From a virus, in the IMG/VR virus record IMGVR_UViG_3300027704_000116, positions 1-29,233 of that record: DNA of 29,233 bases, one strand, 5' to 3'. The position numbers and the translations under genes were made by a program. The notes below the pieces were generated by a model. The model did not search any database. It saw nothing but the letters and a program-made list of their open reading frames with translations, and was not told the DNA's origin. Below are positions 1-7,600 of the stretch, one piece after another (the stretch's first letter is position 1; every line of letters begins with the position of its first letter).

Positions 1-77
1 TCCTTGTATTTGTGAAACGTTAATTTATACATTAACTTGTTCCATGCATGCTGCAATTTATCAATAAATTTTTTCAT
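1..77 (-). CDS. small basic protein, C-terminus beyond window edge
   Basis: A reading frame starts at ATG (77-75), four bases after the stop of the preceding 40-residue gene, and runs open to the window edge. The visible 25 residues begin MKKFIDKLQHAWNKL and are basic and amphipathic, with tryptophan and leucine spaced as in a helix. Tight spacing in the same operon direction supports it as a gene. The protein is incomplete and I do not assign a function. A small membrane-active lysis protein is possible from position and amphipathicity, but no transmembrane segment is visible. Confidence 0.5.
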   Translation of the reverse strand, partial: MKKFIDKLQHAWNKLMYKLTFHKYK

Positions 78-81
78 AGGT

Positions 82-204
82 TTATTTTTTTTTAGTATGA
101 TCGAAGCCTTTTTTCTTTAATTCTAAATGCTCTTTCATTGTTTTAACAAACTTAACCGTACCACCACTACCAAACATCTTGTGAGGTTTAAATTTTTTTT
201 CCAT
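82..204 (-). CDS. small basic phage protein of unknown function (40 aa)
   Basis: ATG at 204-202 opens a 40-codon frame ending in TAA (84-82). It begins one base after the stop of the upstream 83-residue gene, which supports translation by coupling. The protein starts MEKKFKPHKMFG and ends in a Lys-rich tail, with a central segment of the form TMKEHLELKKKGFDHTK. Short proteins with this 'eHLxLKKKGyxHt' ending recur, to my knowledge, in marine phage structural modules, but no function is established. It is net positive and probably helical, so nucleic-acid or virion association is a guess only. Confidence 0.65.
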   Translation of the reverse strand: MEKKFKPHKMFGSGGTVKFVKTMKEHLELKKKGFDHTKKK

Positions 205-205
205 A

Positions 206-457
206 TTATTTTTTTTTAAATCTACTTACTCTACCTTTAGTATTTTTTTCTCTTTGAGCAGCTTTTATTTCGCTCTCTGACAACTCACTATATGTAGTAG
301 CTGTTTTCTTATTTATTCTTTTTGTAGGTCTGAATAAGTTTTCACCTTTGCTATAATCTTTATTGCCTTTAGGTGTTTCCCATTCTTCTTTAAACCAACG
401 TCTAAGCGATGCTCCCTTCTCTGTTTTTTTAACTTTTCTTAATGGTGATTGATACAT
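206..457 (-). CDS. DUF5872-like small basic protein (83 aa)
   Basis: An 83-residue, Lys/Arg-rich protein. It has the pattern SLRRWFKEEW near residues 17-26, then FRPTKRINKKTATTYSELS near residues 42-60. This resembles the DUF5872 family found in phages and large algal viruses: an RWF-x-x-x-W block, then an RP-T-K-R block, then an xTxxEls block. The function of the family is unknown. Its ATG overlaps the stop of the upstream 44-residue gene by one base (TAATG), so the two are translationally coupled. The family call is from memory of the motif pattern and has not been searched. Confidence 0.65.
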   Translation of the reverse strand: MYQSPLRKVKKTEKGASLRRWFKEEWETPKGNKDYSKGENLFRPTKRINKKTATTYSELSESEIKAAQREKNTKGRVSRFKKK

Positions 458-591
458 TATTTTTTATTTTTTCTACATTTAGCTATCATTCCACTAGCGT
501 AAGCTGATGGAAATACTTTGTGAGCTGCCTTAGCTTTGTAATAACATGCATCTTTTAGCATGAATGGGGACGAGGTTACTTTTTTTATCAT
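457..591 (-). CDS. PSAYASG-motif microprotein (44 aa)
   Basis: ATG at 591-589 opens a 44-codon frame ending in TAA at 459-457. It starts two bases after the stop of the upstream 210-residue gene and overlaps the next gene by one base. The protein contains DACYYKAKAAHKVFPSAYAS followed by GMIAKCRK. This is the 'C-x-K-x-K-x-x-x-KVFPSAYASG-x-x-x-KCRK' motif that recurs in small phage and algal-virus proteins of unknown role. Cysteines flank the motif (C16 and C39), which could form a disulfide or bind metal. The motif match makes this short frame very likely a real gene. No biochemical function is known to me. Confidence 0.75.
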   Translation of the reverse strand: MIKKVTSSPFMLKDACYYKAKAAHKVFPSAYASGMIAKCRKNKK

Positions 592-593
592 GT

Positions 594-1226
594 TTACTTA
601 TTTTTAATTCTATTAGACCATTTCTCTCCTTTTTTTAATCTAAAGCCACTAGTTAAAACGCTTTGGCTTAAAGCTTTATCTACTTCTTTCATACCAAGCA
701 GGTTTGGGAAATTTTTCAAAACACGTGCTCCACTAAGAGCTATAGAGCCTTTACCTAGTAAGCCTATTTCAGATACCGGGTTTTCAGAATCCATGTGAGG
801 TGAAACTTTTTTGATAATATTTTTAACATTTTTACTTTCTATAGAAGGTATTTGATATCTCCCTTGACTGTCATATCCACGTTCAGTTTTTCTTACTATT
901 TTATCGATGGTTCTAATTATACCACCTCTTTTGGCTAACTTATTTTCAGTTAACTTCTTGTATACTGGGTGGTCTTTGTACTCCTTTATTCTTTTCGTAG
1001 TTATAGATCCTACTCCTTTTGAGATATTACTAGGGTTAACTTTTTTTTGAGTTTTACTGTCTATAGCTAAGCTAGTGTTTATATAAGCTTTTGAATTGTT
1101 TGTTAGTTCGTTTCTGTAGGAATTTGTTAAGTTTTTGTTCAAACCTACCATTTTGTTCCATTCGTCAGCACATTTCGGCTGGCCTTTTCCCCCACAAGGA
1201 CCTTTTTTAATTTTTTTAGTGCTCAT
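594..1226 (-). CDS. basic hypothetical protein (210 aa)
   Basis: A 210-residue protein rich in Lys, Asn and Ser. It begins MSTKKIKKGPCGGKGQPKCADEW by residue 23, with a short two-cysteine segment (GPCGGKGQPKC). There is no signal peptide and no membrane segment. The middle (residues 75-140) is highly basic (TTKRIKEYK, KIVRKTERGYD), and the end is basic as well. The leader TAAATAAATAAAAATG fits a Bacteroidota-type start. It lies six bases after the M15 peptidase gene in the same operon. I do not recognise the family. Its charge and late-operon position suggest a minor virion or DNA-associated protein, but that is inference. Confidence 0.75.
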   Translation of the reverse strand: MSTKKIKKGPCGGKGQPKCADEWNKMVGLNKNLTNSYRNELTNNSKAYINTSLAIDSKTQKKVNPSNISKGVGSITTKRIKEYKDHPVYKKLTENKLAKRGGIIRTIDKIVRKTERGYDSQGRYQIPSIESKNVKNIIKKVSPHMDSENPVSEIGLLGKGSIALSGARVLKNFPNLLGMKEVDKALSQSVLTSGFRLKKGEKWSNRIKNK

Positions 1227-1232
1227 TTTTAT

Positions 1233-1616
1233 TTATTTAGTTGTTTTACTCCATCTTGCTCTGTAGTCTCTGATATCTACATGTGTAAATGTATTGTAAA
1301 TTCCAATACCACCTAGTTCAAAGGTTTCACTTTTCATTAAATCGTCTACTATTTGAGCCATTTCTTTAGGCTTAATTGACTCAGACTTTATATCAGCAGC
1401 TTTACCTACTAAATGCTGTGAGTTTGTAGATCCTCCAACATCTGAGTTATGCTCTTTACAGCGATAAGCATTAGTTAGATCTAATCTACCTACAAAGTCT
1501 CTTAGAACCTGCAAGTTGTCTGCTAATTCAATTATGTTTTTCTTTACAAACTCAGGCATTTTACACCCACATTTGCATTCAAACTCTTCTAAATTAAAAT
1601 TATTTGTTAACTTCAT
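1233..1616 (-). CDS. M15-family peptidoglycan peptidase (endolysin-like)
   Basis: A 127-residue, single-domain protein of the peptidase M15A type (zinc DD- or L,D-peptidases that cut peptide cross-links of peptidoglycan). The zinc site is visible: SQHLVGKAAD gives H68 and D75 in the family's SxHxxGxAxD motif, and THVDIR gives H112. D114 follows in the HVD motif, and the substrate-side motif AYRCKEHN lies at residues 50-57. The N-terminus carries an ECKCGCK cysteine cluster (residues 13-19), usual in phage members of this family. There is no signal peptide or holin beside it, so export would need a holin elsewhere, or the enzyme could be carried in the virion. Its start overlaps the stop of the 2718-residue gene by one base (TAATG). 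Family assignment is strong; lysis versus entry role is open. Confidence 0.9.
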   Translation of the reverse strand: MKLTNNFNLEEFECKCGCKMPEFVKKNIIELADNLQVLRDFVGRLDLTNAYRCKEHNSDVGGSTNSQHLVGKAADIKSESIKPKEMAQIVDDLMKSETFELGGIGIYNTFTHVDIRDYRARWSKTTK

Positions 1617-4600
1617 TAATATCCAGATATTTTTCCTTGGGAATTAACTGTTGATCTTTTAATACCCGTTTTTTTCGCCTTAGATTTAGATTTAGTTTTT
1701 GATTTTTTCTCAGTCAATCCTAATTCCCATTCATTCCAACCCATTAGCAAAGCGATTCTTTCATAAGTTGCAACCTCTGAATCTGAAGCAGCTTTTAGGT
1801 TATTTAACTTCTTTACAGCTCTATCAAGCGGTACGTTTGTAAAGGCGGAAACAGCATTACCACCTGCTAAAAACCCTGGATTATCTAAACTAAAACCTTT
1901 AGTTTTAATTTCATCCATGTTCCAAGAAGCAGTTCTACCTGCTGATTGTAGTTTTTGTATTTTAGATGCAATAGGTGGTGATATCCTTAATACGTCTAAA
2001 ATTTTATCTTGGTATTTAGGATTTTTCGTCTTTGAAGCCTCATAAAGCTTTATACTCGTATTTTTTACAACGGTAAATACAGCTCCCAATAAACCAGTAC
2101 CTCTAGCTATAGAATCAACCATCCCATTTATCACTTTTGGTACTTTTTCTTCTAAAATGCTTTCGTCTTCTTCTTCATCTTCAAACATTAAAGCAAACAA
2201 AGCTTGTTGCATAGTACTAAAAACTAGATTTTGTGCAACACCATAATATAATATCTTAGACAAATTAGTTTTATTGTCGCCTCGACCATTCTTAATGTCA
2301 CTAGCGGCTTTTTTTATTATACGTGCATATTGAGCAGGTGTGTTAGCGAAAGCTAGTATAATACGCCCTAATGGACCAGCTTGCTGTTGACTAATTTTAT
2401 CAGGCCTACTTGATTGCTGAGACTCTTCTGCTACTTCTCTAAAGTCCTGCATTGCTTGTTTGTTTGCAGCTATAGGATTCATACCTCCTTTTACTAGAGA
2501 TTTAATTCTATTTCTATAGAAAGTAGATCCACCAGATGCAATAGCAAAACTATCTGCTAGTTGAGTTGGTGTAAAACCTAGTTTAAGTAGTTTATTTATA
2601 ACACCTCTTACTCCACTCTCTTTAGCTACATTAGCAATGTCTTCTTCATTTATATTTATCTTTAAACCGTCACGTCTTTCAAGTAAAAACTCAGAATTCC
2701 ACAATGTTTTAAAGTCACTCCAGTATTGAGGTTGATTAGCAAATGCTTTACCAGCGGCTATAACATTATTGTCACCAAAATCTATAAAGTTCACTGCAGA
2801 TATAAGCTGTAAAGCAGCAGACCTAGTGTTGAAAAACATAATAGCAGCAGTAGATCCATTAATCCAGTCAGTAAAACGTCCAGTTGTAGTATCACCGCCA
2901 TAGGTTCTGTTTCTACCAGTCTCCATCCTATGTAATACATTCTCTATAGCTACTCTATAAGATTTACCATAAGCAGCTTCTAGCTTGTTTAGATTTTCAA
3001 CAGAAAATATACTGTCAACATTTTGTTTCCATACCCCTAGATAGTCTGCTCTACCAGTGGTGTTTAAAGCCTCTAACAAGTCAGTGGTAATAGTACCAGT
3101 GACCCATGTTTCCGAAGGTGATACATACGCTCTACCTTTATTAAGTTTCATTATTTCTTGAGCAAATAACTGCAGCTTAGGATCAGAGTCTACTAAAGAA
3201 ACTAACTCAAGTGCGTCTGCCTCAGATAACCCTGGCACGTCTTTACCTATTTGATGCCATATATACACGCGTACAGCTTGCTCTCTTGTGAAATCACTAC
3301 CTTTTGCTGTTTTTTTAAGATTTCTAGGTACTATTTTTAAATCTTTTTTCAAGGCTTTAAAGTCTCTACCTAGATTGTTTCTATCTCTAGTTATATTTGC
3401 AACCCCTTTAGCGAAAGGATTTAATAAATTATCTTTATACCATTTCATTTGAGAGTCTCCAAGAGTACCTTTACCTAAAGTAGCGTATAATAAACCTACG
3501 AAATCTTCAGCTGCCGGTGGTATAAAGAAATTAAATTTACCTTTTTTCTTGCCTCTTAAAGCAGCTTTTACAGATGCAAATGTTTTATTAGAAGCAATAC
3601 CGGTTTTATTTTCTATTATATCATTAAACTCTTTATCGAGTTTAGAATCTGCTGCTTTAGAGAATTGAAGTTCAGCTTGATTAATCTCGTCATCTAGCTC
3701 ACCCATTCTATCTAAAACATCTTGATTTGTAAAATCACCTGTTAGCCTTTGTGATTCAGGTAACATGTCATTATTAGATTTCGCAGCTTTATCTACAGAT
3801 TTGCTAAGCTGAATATAAGACTTTTTAATGTCCTCTAATTCAGCCATCCTGTCAATAATAACATCACTAACTCCATCTGTAATTCTTTCCGCGTAATACT
3901 CAGTTGATTTATTTAAAGCGGAAACAATTTGTGATCTTTCTTTTATTAGAAATATATTTTTTTCAGTTACTTTTGGTTTTTTAGGTGATTTACCATATTT
4001 ACCAACTAATATTTCCTCCTTTATATATCTATTTTCGCTTAACCTTTCATGTGAAACAGTGCGTTTTGTAACAATATCACCTGTTTTTAAATCTTTAACG
4101 TTAGATACTGATGAAATAAACTCTCCATTATTATATATACTTTTCAATTCTACTACAGCTCGCCCACCATCGTTCATTTTGGTGTTTTCAACTACTGTTG
4201 ATCTTAATAATTGACCATCTTTATTAAAAACTTTTTTATAAATAATATTTTTATCTGCATCATAAAGTGAGAAATTTGATTTCCTGCTCATAAAGTCACC
4301 TTCACCGTATCCAGTAATATCTATCCTACCCACAGAATCCATTGAACCAATAATCTTATACCCTGTAGCTTTATCATTACCTAGGCTAATTTTTAAGTCA
4401 GTAGTAGGGCTATCAAATCTATCCCACCATTGAGGATCTACTTCATAGTCATAAACACCAAGATCTGTCATTTCTGGGTCTCCTTCACCTCCGTCTCTAA
4501 GAGATAATAATTTACCGTTTTGAAAAGCTATTTTATAACCTTCACCTAGACCATCTACGTTGTACTGTTTCCAATGTGTCCATGCATTGAACATTTCATC

Positions 4601-7600
4601 TTTAGGATCAACAGGTTCCATAACAAACCACCTTTTCATGTTTGGCTTGTAGACAATAAACCAGCTCGTTTGTTGCTCAGCCAACTTCTTAGCTTCTAAT
4701 TTAGTTGGAAAGCTATCAACTGCCTTTTCTTTAGTCCTTGCTATTAAACACCAAGGATTAGCGTTTTCACCCCAAAAACTATCAACTATGCTTCTAACAG
4801 CTTCTTGGCCTTTTCTGGAGTCTACAACGTTATAAATAACTACACCGTCACCCATTTCCTGCTTATTGCTAAGCTGCGGTACGTTATCTGGATTTATTTT
4901 TTCCGTTCTAACTTCTTTAGTGAACTTGTTTATTAACTCATCTGGGTTTGGATAAGCATACGGATCTATTTTATTTTTATCAGACAATCTAATAACCTCT
5001 TCTATTTTATAACCATCTTCAGGAAATATAGTATAACCATTAACCGTATAATATAATGCTAATTTTTTGTACTTAGGTTTTTTGTTTTCTTGAACATTTA
5101 ATTCATTAGCCCATTCAAATAAGTTTTCAACTTGTTTAGGTATGTCTTTTAGATCTGGTCTTTTTTTCCTTAAAATACTCTCGTACTCAGCTCTTTTTTT
5201 CTTAGAGAACTGTATTTCTAACAAAGAATTATGATTGCTACCAGGTTGTAAGCCAAGATTGTTTATTATTTCTTGCTCTCTTACTACTCCTTCAATATTT
5301 TTACTAAACATTAAACTAGATTTACCAGCACCTAAATCGGCTTTAGCCTGATTACTATCTAACTTAGATCTACCAACAGTATTGATTACATTGTCGATGT
5401 ATATCTTAGTCAATCCAGTCAGTACACTTCCAAACTCAGTTCTAGCTTCACCTTTAATAGGTATACTTAAAGTACCTTTGTTTATTCCAATTAAGCTTTG
5501 TATTTTAGCTACAGAACTAGGTGATATATTACCTGTAAATTCAGGTTTTAATTTATAAACATCTGTCTGAGTAGTTTTACCAAGACTTCTTCCGTTTGGA
5601 CTAGATACACCAGGAATTGCACCATCTACTTTATCGTAAAATATTGCTAAAACCTTAGGATTAATACCTATTGATCTTCCGTAAGTATCTCTAGATACAT
5701 CTATAGTTTCACCCTGCTCATTTATAACTGTCTCTTTAGTAGCTATATTGTAATCTGGCATTGTTTTTATAAACTTTCTAACATCACTATCATTCTTGAA
5801 TACGTTCTGCAGAGAATTAGCCTCTGAAGACCCACCGCTTTTATCGTATTTTAATGTAGCGTTACCTCTAGCTTTCTTGCCACTTATACTAAATATAGCC
5901 TCAGACACTTTGTCAAAGAATTTGTTGTTTAAACTTTTGAAGTTAGGTCTTTCACCTTCTTTTATATCTATTACGCTTTCTACAGCTTCTAGTATTGAAG
6001 GGTCACTTATAGGACCAAAGCTTGTAGCTTTTATCATCTTCTGAGTAGAATCTTTTAAATCACTAGGTTTGCTATCGCTTCCATATAACGTGTTAACATC
6101 ACCTGACATTTCTTTAACAGATCCAACACCACCAGCTTCTACATCAAGACTTTTATCAGCTATCTTTTTAAACTTCTCGTAAGTCTGCTGAGCTTTAGGT
6201 GCCATGTTATTTGTAACCCAAGTAGAAAACTTAGATTTACTTGGATCAAACGATTCAACTACACGAGGGAAAAACTCTCTTAAATAATCTTTAATTTCGT
6301 TTCTATCATAATCTCCTTTTCTTGTGTCGTATTTTATAGCTTTTAAAGCTAAAGCGTCGAATGAGTCTACTAAATCAGCTTTGGCTAAAGCTTTTTCTTT
6401 TCCAGTTATTTTAGGATCTTTTGATTTTATAGTTTCTATTAAACCTTCGTTATCGTATACTTTTTTAGGAGCTGATTTTTCTTTAGTTGAAGATTCTTTT
6501 TTAACACTAGGTTTTTTAGCTTGTCTTATTTTTAATTCTAAGTTAGATTTTTGAGCATCAAAGTCTCCTTCGTCCATCTCAAATTCTCTGTCTATTAAAT
6601 CTTCTAGTTCAGTATTAAGTTCTGAAACTGATTTAGATAAGCTAACACCGCTAACATTACTATCTCCATCTTTACCGGCAAGTGCTTTTAAAGATCCTTT
6701 AAAACTACCCTTACTGTAAGCTTTGTTATAATCTTTTATAAAGTTTATAACTCCTTCAGCTTTATCAAATCTTATGTTTTTCAGGCCTAAGTCTTGAAAA
6801 ATTCGTCTAAAGAAATCCTGTATTTTTGTTATACTAGACTCATTTAGTTTTACCTCTTTGTTAGTTACAGCCTCTGAAAATAAAGGAAGAATTTCTTCAA
6901 AGAACTTGTCAATAGTAATTTTATCATCAGTAGCATAGCTTTCTATACGTGCTACTATTCTTGAAGAAGATGAAGAGGATGCTAGTATTTCTTTTAAAAG
7001 CAATTCACCAGCCTGTTGAACTAGCTCTGGTTTTGATGACAGGGAAGCTTTTAGGAATTTATGTAAAAACTCATGTTGACCAGTTGTAACAACTCTATCA
7101 CTAAGCGCAGAAGCTTTGTTTACAACTAAAATTTCTTTACCATCTACAGTGACTACAAATGTTCCATAAGAGTCTTTTGATTCTTTAGCATATTCCTTAG
7201 ATTCACCAACGCTTATTAAAAATTTTTCCAGCTTATCATCGGCAGACCCATCTTGATCGTCCTCAAATATTTTGGTTTCATCTACTTTTTGACCAATAGA
7301 ATTTAGAGACTTTGCAAAATTACTTACATCTTTGTCAAATCTTTCAGTTATACTTCTTTTTATACTGCTATTTTCTATTTCACTATCAATTTCTTTAATT
7401 CTATCGTTTATAGGACCATGAAAAGAAGAGTCTGTGTTTTTCTTTTTCTCTATTAATTTCTTTTTCTGAATTAATAATTCTATCTGATCGGATGAAACAT
7501 TTTCTGGAGCTGTATTCATGACGCTAGCAACATCTCTAACGAACACTCTGGCTTTATTTATATCTTCTATAAGGCTAGGATCTGTAGCTGTCTCTAGCAT

